Notes: generated by a model not told the origin, from the letters alone. A DNA stretch of 64,000 nucleotides from Chitinophagaceae bacterium (GCA_016719165.1 JADKAJ010000002.1:806001-870000); one strand, 5' to 3'; counted from the first letter of the stretch, positions 26,394 to 34,654 are shown. Numbers and translations: made by a program.

Positions 26394-26427
26394 TGATAGC
26401 TGTCACGGGTTGTATTGATAGCTGTCA
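26394..26427 (-). promoter_or_regulatory. Direct repeat of a 12-base near-palindrome
   Basis: The near-palindrome TGATAGCTGTCA occurs at 26394-26405 and again at 26416-26427, exactly 22 bases (two helical turns) apart. It lies 52-85 bases upstream of the lipoprotein gene starting at 26342. Two same-face dimer sites are a typical operator arrangement; the binding protein is unknown. Confidence 0.4.
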
Positions 26428-26434
26428 ATGGCAA

Positions 26435-26467
26435 TAAAAAACCCGGCAAAAATTGCCAGGTTTTTTT
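26435..26467. terminator. Hairpin terminator at the left edge of the accessory block
   Basis: AAAAAACCCGGCAA pairs with TTGCCAGGTTTTTTT with one mismatch. It works on either strand. On the minus strand it would stop transcripts coming out of the accessory block before the lipoprotein operon. The 26468-26653 stretch next to it has no gene. Confidence 0.65.
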
Positions 26468-26653
26468 GCTCCCCTTAATATGATTTTATCGAACCAGTTT
26501 ATTTCTGACCTCAAATCTCTATCTGAGATAAGCTTATTAATAATCAATACTTTATGAAGGATTATTTCGGTAAGAATCAATTAGTGTTTTTTAAGAAGTA
26601 CAAATTCATACAAGTAGCGAAGTGCATAATACCCTTGCCTATTAACACTAGAT

Positions 26654-27103
26654 TTAAGTATGCTTTTTTTCAGTTATCCAAAACTCATGATTTTTATCCA
26701 TAAAAACCACGTGAAAAATATTGTCTTCAAAGTAGCCAATGATACACTCTTTTCCTTGTATATGAAGCGATGCCCAGGTAACACCAACTGGAATATGCTT
26801 TGGATGATAAAACTTTGAATTTGGTGGAAAATCAATTTTCTCGTAATTCGTAATAATTTGTTGAGCTAAAACCTCTTTAACGGTCATTTGACATATTGCT
26901 CGCAGCTTATTAAAAGCTAAGGCAAGCAATTTTTCATCTTCCCATTCTACAACACCTTGTCCCTGATTAATATCTAAGTCCTTAAAAGTTAATACGACAA
27001 ACTTATCCTTCGTAAGGCTTCTAGAATCTAATCCTTTTAATTCCCTTTTAAATGCCTCCTCTTTACTTCTTGCCCTAAATTTATCTGGTCTTTTCTTGCC
27101 CAT
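26654..27103 (-). CDS. Unknown protein overlapping the ATPase gene, possible effector
   Basis: A 149-residue protein that I cannot assign. The head is basic (MGKKRPDKFRARSKEEAF). The C-terminal half reads HIPVGVTWASLHIQGKECI then IGYFEDNIFHVVFMDKNHEFW, a strand-turn-strand ending in D-x-N-H-x-F-W. A similar F-x-D-x-x-H pattern ends many small defence-associated proteins, but homology is not shown. Its start overlaps the end of the ATPase gene by 23 bases, so the two are translationally coupled and probably form one module. It is not RloB: that family is longer and lacks these motifs. Confidence 0.6.
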   Translation of the reverse strand: MGKKRPDKFRARSKEEAFKRELKGLDSRSLTKDKFVVLTFKDLDINQGQGVVEWEDEKLLALAFNKLRAICQMTVKEVLAQQIITNYEKIDFPPNSKFYHPKHIPVGVTWASLHIQGKECIIGYFEDNIFHVVFMDKNHEFWITEKKHT

Positions 27104-28412
27104 ACATTAATTGATTTAGTTTTTCATCAAATTCAAAGTATGGAACAGCCCCATATTTCCCTGTAGCGTAGTTTTTATTAAATGAGGACTTACTACGCAC
27201 GCTTTCACTTTTAAAGTCCGCAAGTGAAAATAACTCAGAGGCCCCAAATTGATTTTTTTCAACGAACCAAATTTGGTCTCTCCTGAAGGTGTCTTTATTT
27301 AAAAGGTATATATCATGAACAGCAAATATTAATTGCGCATTATTCTTATTATATCTGTGGAAAAAATCAATCAGTTTTGAGGTTAAGCTTGTGTGGAGCC
27401 GTGAATCTAATTCATCAACAATTAGAATTTTCCCATTTTGCAAAGTGTCAAACCACGGCCCCAATAAGTATAGCAACTTCTTTGTTCCCTCTGATTCCTG
27501 CTTTTCAAATTTGAATGGTACTGTATCAACTAGCAAGTTCTTTTCATCGTACTTTCTATGATAAGTTAAAAGTTCATCTTTTTTGGGTTGTTTAGATTTG
27601 ATTTTCTTAAGTGTATTTACAAGGCTGACAAGCTCTTCATCAGTACTTTCAGTCTTAAGCTTATCAATATCAATCTCACCTAATTCTTCTTCTGTAGTTT
27701 CAATATTTGAAATTTCTAAATACTTAATAAACCTTTGTGCCCAGGCGTTGAAATTCTTATCTGATTTAAGTTTCGAAATAGTATATTCCTTGTGAAATTC
27801 ATCAAAGATGCCATTTATGATATTATAGTTTTTAAACCACGTAATTACCTCATTAGAAATTGTTCCATTAAGTTGAGCTACTAAGGTTAAAAAAAGAACG
27901 TTTTCTTTAGTATTTGTGTCTTTTCCAATCCCTTCTTTAAATGCTGATTTATTTATTTCAAAAGACTGCATATTCCTTTTAAAAAGTGGAACTTCTTTGC
28001 TTGTGGTATGATAAAGCCATTCGGAAACTACTTTGTTGTAATCAACTTCGAATCCATATCTATACTTTACATTATTCTGTATAAAAGAGATTTCAAAAAA
28101 GCTCGAATCTTTTTCGGATGCTGTATTCAAAGCAAATTTTTGGATATGAAATTTCTTGTCAGTGTTTTCAACTAGTGCATCACGAAATGAGTTTATTACA
28201 GTTTTTTTCATAAACCCCATAGCAACTAGCAAATTGCTTTTGCCGCTTGCATTGTTACCGTATAAAACAGCACTTTTTACAAGCCTTATCTTTTTATCTA
28301 ACAATATCGTATTCGTGTCCAAATGCTCTTTAAAAGACTTGACAGCAATCATTGATAGTTTGCTCAAGTCTTTAAAGGATAGGAAATTTTCAACCGAGAA
28401 ATCTATTAGCAT
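27081..28412 (-). CDS. ABC-type AAA15/RloA-like ATPase
   Basis: The start chosen is Met8 of the longest frame (position 28412), where MLIDFSVENFLSFKD gives the usual first strand. In the long-frame numbering the Walker A is GNNASGKS (59-66), a signature-like ESEGTKK is at 313-319, Walker B and the catalytic acid are ILIVDELDSRLH (336-347), and the switch histidine is H373 in FAVHD. The family, near RloA and AbiL-type ATPases, is frequent in phage-defence operons, where it gates a partner effector. The overlapping downstream gene would be that partner. AT-rich codon use matches the accessory block. Confidence 0.85.
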   Translation of the reverse strand: MLIDFSVENFLSFKDLSKLSMIAVKSFKEHLDTNTILLDKKIRLVKSAVLYGNNASGKSNLLVAMGFMKKTVINSFRDALVENTDKKFHIQKFALNTASEKDSSFFEISFIQNNVKYRYGFEVDYNKVVSEWLYHTTSKEVPLFKRNMQSFEINKSAFKEGIGKDTNTKENVLFLTLVAQLNGTISNEVITWFKNYNIINGIFDEFHKEYTISKLKSDKNFNAWAQRFIKYLEISNIETTEEELGEIDIDKLKTESTDEELVSLVNTLKKIKSKQPKKDELLTYHRKYDEKNLLVDTVPFKFEKQESEGTKKLLYLLGPWFDTLQNGKILIVDELDSRLHTSLTSKLIDFFHRYNKNNAQLIFAVHDIYLLNKDTFRRDQIWFVEKNQFGASELFSLADFKSESVRSKSSFNKNYATGKYGAVPYFEFDEKLNQLMYGQEKTR

Positions 28413-28433
28413 AGCTTGAAATTGAGACCGCAA

Positions 28434-28798
28434 AGGTAATCAGCAAAAATGAAAAAATGGAAATTAATTCCATAATTTAACATTTGATGGCCTTAAAATG
28501 ACGAATTTACCCCCTGGAGGGCCATTTTTACACAATTTCTAGTAATCCTAAAGTTGCTGAATGTAAACACTTCTTTAACTCTAGCTAATGCAAGTCAAGG
28601 ACTTTAAATGCAGCGAGATACCGCTTTTTGAATCCTTTCACATCTAGTATTTTATGTTTCAAGTTATTGTATGGGTGTTCGAATTAAAGAGTGATTACAA
28701 AAGGCGAATAATTGAATCTTCATGGTATTGGAGTGATTATTCTAACGGAATTTTCTTTGATATTACACTTATTTTTGAGAGACTAAACTTTGTCAAAA
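28434..28798. other. Divergent intergenic region of two defence-like modules
   Basis: No convincing gene. A 17-base palindrome ATGGAA-ATTAA-TTCCAT is at 28457-28473, 45 bases upstream of the ATPase start, and could be its operator. An ATGGCC (28487-28492) and GGCCAT (28520-28525) inverted pair lies next to it. The right half leads into the Ntn-hydrolase gene. A 57-codon frame from 28654 that overlaps that gene's start looks accidental. Confidence 0.4.
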
Positions 28799-30046
28799 AT
28801 GTCAGCCGTAGTTGGTATCCTCAATAAACAAGCAATTGCGATTGCCGCTGATAGTGCTGTATCAGTAAATGGTAAAATATTCAATAGGGCACTTAAGATT
28901 TTTACTTTATCCCGTTATGAGCCAGTGGGAATAATGATTTATAGTGCAGGTTCATTCATCGGCACTCCCTGGGAAACAATTATAAAAATGTATCGAGACC
29001 AGTTGAAAGAAACAAAGTATAATACAGTAGATGAATATTCTCAAGATTTTATAAATTTTATAATAACTAGTAATTTCTTTTGTGATAAATCATCTCAAAA
29101 AGAGTATTTGATGAATACTTTAGTACATAACCTATGTACTATTACAAATAATGACCTTAAATCGTTAGTGAAACCCGATAAAAGCATAGAAGAATTATTT
29201 AATGAGAGACTTGATGCTTTCATAAAGAGCTGGGACGATAACCCTCAAATATTATCACAATTTAAAGACTATACATTTGAAGAATTCGCGAATTTTATCG
29301 GGAAAGAATTTGATGACTATTTCACGTTTTTTATTGCAAACGAGGGCTTAGTTTTGAGCGATGCAGTTAAAGAAAAGCTTAAGCAACTAGCATTCAGGCT
29401 CATCGTAAATAAAGATTCGTTTTTGTCTTATACAGGTTTGGTCTTTGTTGGTTTTGGCCAGCAAGAGATATTCCCATCGCTGGTTTCTGTTAATGTTCAA
29501 CTTGCAATTGATGGCAAATTAAAGTACTATAAGACCCATGAAGTAAATATTACACATTCAATGGGCAGTTCGATTCAGCCTTTTGCTCAGACAGAGGCAA
29601 TGAGCACTATTCTACAAGGCATAGCGCCAACACTTGAAAATATTTATGTTGAAAACTTCAAACAGTTCATTGAAAAGTACAATCAGAAATTAATTAGCAT
29701 TACTGAAGTTGACAACCCTGAATTGGCTGAATCAATAAGAACGATAGATATTGGTGCTCTAGTAACAGAATATCAAACCAAACTACTAGAAGCGAAGCAA
29801 ATAAACTATATCAATCCATTGATGGATGCTGTAAGTAATCTGTCTAAAGAGGATTTAGCCGAAATGGCTGAAAGTTTGATATATTTAACCTATTTACAAA
29901 AAAGAATTACCTTTGCGGCCGAAGATGTAGGCGGGGATGTAGATGTGGCCGTAATTTCAAAAGGTGATGGGTTTATCTGGATAAAGAGAAAGCATTACTT
30001 TAAACCTGAGCTTAACAGGTTCTTTTTTGATAACTATTTTAAGTAA
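28799..30046 (+). CDS. Proteasome/HslV-like Ntn hydrolase with C-terminal extension
   Basis: The start is the ATG at 28799; an in-frame TTG nine bases earlier would hide the N-terminus. After Met removal the chain starts Ser1-Ala-Val-Val-Gly. The next landmarks fall where proteasome beta and HslV place them: AIAIAAD with Asp17, then RALKIFTL with Lys32 (Lys33 in HslV) and a strand plus glycine turn GIMIYSAGS followed by helix WETIIKMYRDQL. So this is a Ser-type N-terminal-nucleophile hydrolase. At 415 residues it is twice HslV: a helical insert (about residues 75-205), a second strand-rich part with FVGFGQQEIFP and QPFAQTEAMSTILQGI, and a helical tail. A 67-residue gene follows after six bases. 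Confidence 0.7.
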   Translation: MSAVVGILNKQAIAIAADSAVSVNGKIFNRALKIFTLSRYEPVGIMIYSAGSFIGTPWETIIKMYRDQLKETKYNTVDEYSQDFINFIITSNFFCDKSSQKEYLMNTLVHNLCTITNNDLKSLVKPDKSIEELFNERLDAFIKSWDDNPQILSQFKDYTFEEFANFIGKEFDDYFTFFIANEGLVLSDAVKEKLKQLAFRLIVNKDSFLSYTGLVFVGFGQQEIFPSLVSVNVQLAIDGKLKYYKTHEVNITHSMGSSIQPFAQTEAMSTILQGIAPTLENIYVENFKQFIEKYNQKLISITEVDNPELAESIRTIDIGALVTEYQTKLLEAKQINYINPLMDAVSNLSKEDLAEMAESLIYLTYLQKRITFAAEDVGGDVDVAVISKGDGFIWIKRKHYFKPELNRFFFDNYFK

Positions 30047-30052
30047 AAAATC

Positions 30053-30256
30053 ATGAGTTCAATTCACTTATTTAGTGACTCAAAAAGTGTTTCCAAAAAC
30101 ATCGGCGTATCAACAAAAGATTTTGGACACAAAGCTAATTCAAGCGATATAAAGAGTGGTATGACAGCTACTGAAATTAGTAACGTTATTTCTGATAAGT
30201 TGATGACTGTAATTGATAAGGCGCTTAAAACACCTCAGCCCAAGAACAGTAAATGA
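30053..30256 (+). CDS. Small protein paired with the Ntn hydrolase
   Basis: A 67-residue protein starting six bases after the Ntn-hydrolase stop, so almost certainly cotranslated. The first half is polar and Ser/Lys-rich (FSDSKSVSKNIGVSTKDF), and the second half holds an amphipathic helix ISNVISDKLMTVIDKALK. No known family. A substrate, adaptor or antitoxin-like role for the hydrolase is possible but unsupported. Confidence 0.6.
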   Translation: MSSIHLFSDSKSVSKNIGVSTKDFGHKANSSDIKSGMTATEISNVISDKLMTVIDKALKTPQPKNSK

Positions 30257-30273
30257 TTTTTGTGTTCAATTAC

Positions 30274-31023
30274 TTAAGCCTTAATTGTTTCTTCTTCACT
30301 TTTCTTCTTAAAGGAAGTTTGCCAAAGGCGTAAAACTTGCATGGGGCGATATTTGTTGCCTTTTCTCGTTTTGTATTGCAATCCATTAAGTTTATCAGCT
30401 ATTTGCTGAAAAGTTAACCCATCTTTTCTAGCCCCATTAATTATATCAATAGCCTGTAAATTGGCCTTATTACTCCTAGCATTATACTTTATTTTTTCCA
30501 CCCCCAGACGTTGAAATGCCCCAAATCCATTGGGATTCCCCAGCCTTACCTTACCTTTTACAGGCTTCATTATGGAGCCGTCCTTATTTGTAAAATCTCC
30601 TCTTTTCAATTTCTCCTTCTTAACAGCCAGGGCTTCCTTAATTCGTTTACTAATAGCTTCAGCTTCGTGCTCTGCAATAACGGATAGGAGCTGAATTGTG
30701 AGCTTATTGGCAGTAGGGTTATCACAGCAGACAAATTCTACCCCGCCATTAAAAAGGGCACTGGTGAACTCTACATCTCTGCTCAGCCTGTCTAGCTTTC
30801 CAACGACCAGTATGGCCTTTTCCCGCTTGGCTAAAGCTATGGCCTTGTAAATCTCAATACGGCGCTTTTTACGGGTCCCTGTCTCTATTTCGGTAAATTC
30901 CTCCAGAATTGTCCCTTTGCCAGAAACGTAGTTTAAGACGGCTTGTTTTTGAGCTTGGAGCCCTAAGCCACTCTGCTCTTGCTTGGCAGTGCTGACCCTA
31001 TAATATGCTACAAATTTGCCCAT
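30274..31023 (-). CDS. Small serine recombinase (resolvase/invertase family)
   Basis: A 249-residue recombinase. The catalytic domain has the nucleophile Ser11 in YYRVSTAKQ, ILVVGKLDRLSRD with the two essential arginines, and SVIAEHEAEAISKRIKEAL at the dimer helix. The C-terminal part (about residues 185-240) has a helix-turn-helix-like DGLTFQQIADKLN. It is the short resolvase type, not the large integrase type. It likely belongs to a mobile unit carrying the two pairs to its left. A perfect palindrome lies 33 bases upstream of its start. Confidence 0.85.
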   Translation of the reverse strand: MGKFVAYYRVSTAKQEQSGLGLQAQKQAVLNYVSGKGTILEEFTEIETGTRKKRRIEIYKAIALAKREKAILVVGKLDRLSRDVEFTSALFNGGVEFVCCDNPTANKLTIQLLSVIAEHEAEAISKRIKEALAVKKEKLKRGDFTNKDGSIMKPVKGKVRLGNPNGFGAFQRLGVEKIKYNARSNKANLQAIDIINGARKDGLTFQQIADKLNGLQYKTRKGNKYRPMQVLRLWQTSFKKKSEEETIKA

Positions 31024-31055
31024 TCATCCGATTTTGGACAAAGATAAATCTATTA

Positions 31056-31089
31056 TAACAAATTGCAAACTAATGTTTGCAATTTGTTA
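31056..31089. promoter_or_regulatory. Perfect 15-base inverted repeat upstream of the recombinase
   Basis: TAACAAATTGCAAAC (31056-31070) and its exact complement GTTTGCAATTTGTTA (31075-31089) are separated by four bases. It lies 33 bases ahead of the recombinase ATG at 31023. It could be a recombination (res or crossover) site or the gene's own operator. Without a T-run it is a poor terminator. Confidence 0.55.
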
Positions 31090-31227
31090 ATTTCCGAATC
31101 TGCAATACTCGTTTCATTTATGAAGCAAGCCTTCTATCTCTTAAATAAATTTGGGAATTCCTGACGAGTTAACTGTTTTGAGAAATTTGAATTATAGGAT
31201 ACAATTCCAATATTACAAAATTACCCC

Positions 31228-31551
31228 TTATTCATAATGACCTGGCACTTCTTCTACTGAATAATACCACCCCCTGCCAAAACAGCGTGTACAACTCTTT
31301 CCTGTACAACTTTTACATACTATTTGCCTATTGATATAATGTCTTGGTACCCATTTACCATTCTTGTCTGATGAGTTGACATTTTGTATTGATTCTTTGT
31401 TTGAATGTTCACTTTTACTTTCAATCGGTGAATCTCTCTTGTCTTTAAAAATAAAAAAGCCAAGAAAAATTAATATGCAAATTGTGGCAAATATTAGTAT
31501 AATATATTTTGGCTTATTTGAAACGGAACTGCTTGTCTTAATTTCAGGCAT
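31228..31551 (-). CDS. Membrane-anchored zinc-ribbon protein
   Basis: A 107-residue protein: a short head, one membrane helix (about residues 15-34), a polar Ser/Lys/Asn linker and a C-terminal cysteine cluster VCKSCTGKSCTRCFGRG, which resembles one DnaJ-type CxxC-CxxC zinc knuckle with its trailing G-R-G. No function known. The start overlaps the end of the SHOCT-domain gene by eight bases, so the two form an operon. Confidence 0.6.
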   Translation of the reverse strand: MPEIKTSSSVSNKPKYIILIFATICILIFLGFFIFKDKRDSPIESKSEHSNKESIQNVNSSDKNGKWVPRHYINRQIVCKSCTGKSCTRCFGRGWYYSVEEVPGHYE

Positions 31552-31990
31552 TTTCTATTAGATTTATTTCGTTACTGATTTTACCCCAGTTAGAATCATA
31601 TTCGAGTTCTATTGTATAATTTTTTCTTTTGTCAAGTTGAGTAACTTGGATTTTAGTACTTTTTATGCCCATGAATACTAATTCAATATCAAGGCTGTCA
31701 GAATCTAAGGGGATGGTTACTTCAAAACCTTTTTTTGCTGATTGAACAGAATGTAATTCTTTATTAATAATTATTTTAATCTTGGCATCAAATAAAAGCC
31801 AGACACCTGGATAGGAAAGTGTAACGGAGCCATTTGTAGTTCTTTCAACCCCAATTGTATTATTATGTGATTCTTTTGTGTCATTGTCAGTTGAAAGTAA
31901 TTCATTTTTTAGTCTTCCATATTCCTGCTCGGATATTCCTCCTGAATCCAGCAACTCTTTTAGTTGTATTAATTTTTGAATTTTATCCAT
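31544..31990 (-). CDS. SHOCT-like domain protein
   Basis: A 148-residue protein. Residues 4-32 (KIQKLIQLKELLDSGGISEQ...KNELL) match the short SHOCT helical hairpin that is often found at protein ends and used for oligomerisation. After a polar linker, residues 55-148 are strand-rich (GSVTLSYPGVWLLFDAKIKI, TKIQVTQLDKRKNYTIELEY) and resemble a small beta-sandwich of unknown family. It is coupled to the zinc-ribbon gene downstream. Confidence 0.6.
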   Translation of the reverse strand: MDKIQKLIQLKELLDSGGISEQEYGRLKNELLSTDNDTKESHNNTIGVERTTNGSVTLSYPGVWLLFDAKIKIIINKELHSVQSAKKGFEVTIPLDSDSLDIELVFMGIKSTKIQVTQLDKRKNYTIELEYDSNWGKISNEINLIENA

Positions 31991-32101
31991 TCTAGTAAAT
32001 AGTTAAATTTAAAGTGAGCTTTAATATATTTTTTTTGAAAAATCAGTTAAAATATTACATTAGTTCATACATGCGATTTCATGCATTGGATATAAGTACT
32101 T

Positions 32102-32830
32102 CTAGTTTGACAATGCTGAGTTTGTTGATACTTTTTTCCCATTAATGACAACATAATGTACACCTCCAAAAGCTTTTTCACCATCTTTAACAGCTTTTAG
32201 TAACCTTACGACTCTTGGTGAAGCTGGTTTCTCAAGTGAAGCAAATAGTACTAAATGTTTTACATTGCCCCCGTCGTTAACTTTATTAAAATAAACCATA
32301 CATTCTTTACGGCTAGCCAACCATCCAGAATAATCAGGCTTTCCTAATACTAAAATTACTTTATCAGAAGACGCATCCAGAAATGAAAGCTGAGCCTCTT
32401 TTAAGGTTATAATTTCATTTTCTTCTTTTTTCTGATTCGTAGTAGTTGAGGATTTTTGTTCATCTTCCAAAGGGGTTATTTCTAGAATACTAAAATCATA
32501 TTCAGAATACTCTTTGAATTTTATTTTGAATTTTTTGTTGGCTTTAAAATCAAAATCTTTATTCAGTTCACAGTTAAATTGCACCTCACCTTTACTAGGG
32601 TTGCCAAAATTGTACTCCTTACCATTTTCATCAATGAATGATGATTGGCAATAGTCTCCGCATTCACACCATTTATAGGTCATCACTTTTGTATATACTC
32701 CGTTTCCATCTTTAGGTTTTGATTCTACAATCTCCTTATCTAGTATAAGTCTAATAGGAAATCCACAACTCTTTCTTTCTTGGTTAGTTGAAACTTCGGA
32801 ACCAGAAGTGTAATCTGTTTTAATCGACAT
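32102..32830 (-). CDS. C-terminal part of a frameshifted MORN/FISUMP protein
   Basis: A 242-codon frame. Its first 30 residues contain SGSEVSTNQERKSCGFPIRLI, which is exactly how FISUMP domains normally end, and that end is missing from the upstream gene. So this frame is best read as the continuation of the 32740-34206 gene after a one-base slip. Beyond it are two further unknown parts: a cysteine-containing domain (TYKWCECGDYCQSSF) and a C-terminal segment SSDKVILVLGKPDYSGWLAS. The ATG at 32830 lies in the overlap and may be fortuitous. Confidence 0.55.
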   Translation of the reverse strand: MSIKTDYTSGSEVSTNQERKSCGFPIRLILDKEIVESKPKDGNGVYTKVMTYKWCECGDYCQSSFIDENGKEYNFGNPSKGEVQFNCELNKDFDFKANKKFKIKFKEYSEYDFSILEITPLEDEQKSSTTTNQKKEENEIITLKEAQLSFLDASSDKVILVLGKPDYSGWLASRKECMVYFNKVNDGGNVKHLVLFASLEKPASPRVVRLLKAVKDGEKAFGGVHYVVINGKKVSTNSALSN

Positions 32831-34206
32831 AAAACCGCTATGGCATTCCCATCATTCTCAGGGCTTACATTTGAAGTCCACCACCCACCAGTTCTTCCTA
32901 TACCCCAAAACCCATTTATTTCATATGCTTCATAATATCCACCTGGAGCAGCAGAGAACCCATACACATTTTTTACGCTATCATTAGTATTTTCCCATAA
33001 TTCTGTACCGACTATTTTCAATTTATTTGCAGCCATTTCTTCTCCGCCACAATAATTGATTAATATAGTCCAGTCTTCCAAAGTTGGTACTCTCCAGCCT
33101 TTGGGTGCGAAACCTCTCTGGTCGGTTAGGGCATACCAATTATACATTCTTCCATATGTATTTTCGTATTTCTTGTCAAAATTGTAGTAACTCCATACTG
33201 GCTCATGATTTTGTGCAGCATTAATCCAGTCATCCTCTGACTTTGCTTCTGGAATAATATCTCCATTTTGAAAATGTGTTATATTAACGTTTTCGGAAGT
33301 CCAAGCTCTAAACCGATAACTGAAAGTTAAAGCCCCCATCTCATAATGGTCTTTTCCAGTTAATACACCCTTAGTATTATAGAAAAGCATATCTCCGTGT
33401 AATTTCCCATTCAAGTAAGAACACTTATAGTTTACAACCTTTTCTTTTGAGCCAACTTCATTGTATCGATGATAATAATAGATTTCTTCTCCGTTCTTCA
33501 CACCTGATTTATACGTGCAAGTATGAGTTAATTTATGATGACCACTCATGGGATGTGAATATTCTTGATAAATCCCATCTAATTCGCCATTTTTATAATT
33601 GCTTATAATTAACGGTAAGCTGACATCGTCAGAAGTTGCTCTATATTCATTCCAAGGTCCATGTTTGATACCATTTAAATAATTTTCTTCTTTAATTTTC
33701 CCAACATATTCAAAATATGACCAAGTGCCATTTTTCAAACCATGATTGTATTTACCTATACTTTTTATGTGACTAGGGTTTCCCGAAAAAAACAATTCAT
33801 CCCAGATAATGTCGAAAAACATTATCCACAAGCCATGTGGCTTCCCTTGGTTGTCGAATTGATTATATGGGTTAGATTTTTCATTAAATACTAGTTTATC
33901 TGGTTTGCCAGCTACCCAATGGCCCAGCATAATTATTCCACTAGAATCAGTATAAACTCCAAATCCATTTAAGGTGCCGTCGTTGAAATTTCCCTCCCAT
34001 GATTTTCCATTTGGTTTAGTTAGTTTTCCATATCCATTACAACGTCCATTTTCCCATTCCCCAGAATAAGTAGAACCATCTGGGTAATTTTTTACTCCAT
34101 AGCCACTTTGACAATTTCCACTAATACAGTCAGTTTGGGCGTTTAAGTTTGAAGGATTAAAATAAAAAATTGAAATAAGTAACAAACTCAAAATGATACT
34201 TCTCAT
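32740..34206 (-). CDS. Secreted MORN-repeat protein with FISUMP domain, frameshifted
   Basis: A signal peptide (about residues 1-23, ending LNAQ) is followed by MORN repeats (YPDGSTYSGEWENGRCNGYG, LTKPNGKSWEGNFNDGTLNG), then YwqK-like variant repeats (HGLKNGTWSYFEY, LNGIKHGPWNEYR) and a FISUMP domain with YGRMYNWYALTD, GWRVPTLEDW and GFSAAPGGYY. The domain stops being recognisable after GNAIAV; the last 30 or so residues (LCRLKQITLLVP) look out of frame. The slip is at the AAAA run 32831-32834, where the frame of the 32102-32830 ORF takes over. Probable cell-surface protein of unknown role. Confidence 0.65.
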   Translation of the reverse strand: MRSIILSLLLISIFYFNPSNLNAQTDCISGNCQSGYGVKNYPDGSTYSGEWENGRCNGYGKLTKPNGKSWEGNFNDGTLNGFGVYTDSSGIIMLGHWVAGKPDKLVFNEKSNPYNQFDNQGKPHGLWIMFFDIIWDELFFSGNPSHIKSIGKYNHGLKNGTWSYFEYVGKIKEENYLNGIKHGPWNEYRATSDDVSLPLIISNYKNGELDGIYQEYSHPMSGHHKLTHTCTYKSGVKNGEEIYYYHRYNEVGSKEKVVNYKCSYLNGKLHGDMLFYNTKGVLTGKDHYEMGALTFSYRFRAWTSENVNITHFQNGDIIPEAKSEDDWINAAQNHEPVWSYYNFDKKYENTYGRMYNWYALTDQRGFAPKGWRVPTLEDWTILINYCGGEEMAANKLKIVGTELWENTNDSVKNVYGFSAAPGGYYEAYEINGFWGIGRTGGWWTSNVSPENDGNAIAVLCRLKQITLLVPKFQLTKKERVVDFLLDLY

Positions 34207-34654
34207 AAATGAACTATTTAGGGTATAACTTAAAATTGTTTTAAATAAGAGCCAGAAGCATCCAAGTATGGAATTTCGGTGTGTCCTAATTATTTATTCG
34301 TAAATAGTTTAGCGTTTTTAAGTAGTTAGTCTTTTTCATTTCCAGCAAAATTGTTTATAAAATAATAGCTACTATCGTTAATTAAAAAGAATAGTCTATT
34401 TGCAAAATGTATTAAGCTTGAATATGCCTTATCCGATTCATTATTATTCTTTTAGTATTGAATACGATTTATATGGGATTTGTTTACTGGTCCGAAAAAT
34501 GGGTAAGCTTGCAGTGAAAAGCCAGGGGAAAGCACACAATAGTAGAACTTGATATAGTTTCATGAGCCTTCATTTGTATCTTCAAAATAAAGACGCCAGT
34601 TCATATACTCAGATGAAATTTAATAAACTAACCTTTTATTTAGTGATTGACATA
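34207..34654. other. Intergenic region, no gene seen
   Basis: About 450 AT-rich bases between the kinase stop and the MORN gene start, both on the minus strand. I see no gene, no RNA and no clear hairpin. The promoter of the MORN gene should lie near 34207-34300. Confidence 0.4.

Noticed and set aside
26654..27103. RloB assignment for the ATPase partner
   Set aside because: Too short, and it lacks the RloB/TOPRIM-like motifs; only the gene order suggests it.
28654..28827. 57-codon plus-strand frame overlapping the Ntn-hydrolase start
   Set aside because: No recognisable features, and it overlaps the well-supported start of another gene in a different frame.
28799..30046. HslV, Anbu or 20S proteasome subunit proper
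   Set aside because: Far too long, Ser instead of Thr at position 1, and no hslU or proteasome ATPase nearby; only the N-terminal pattern is shared.
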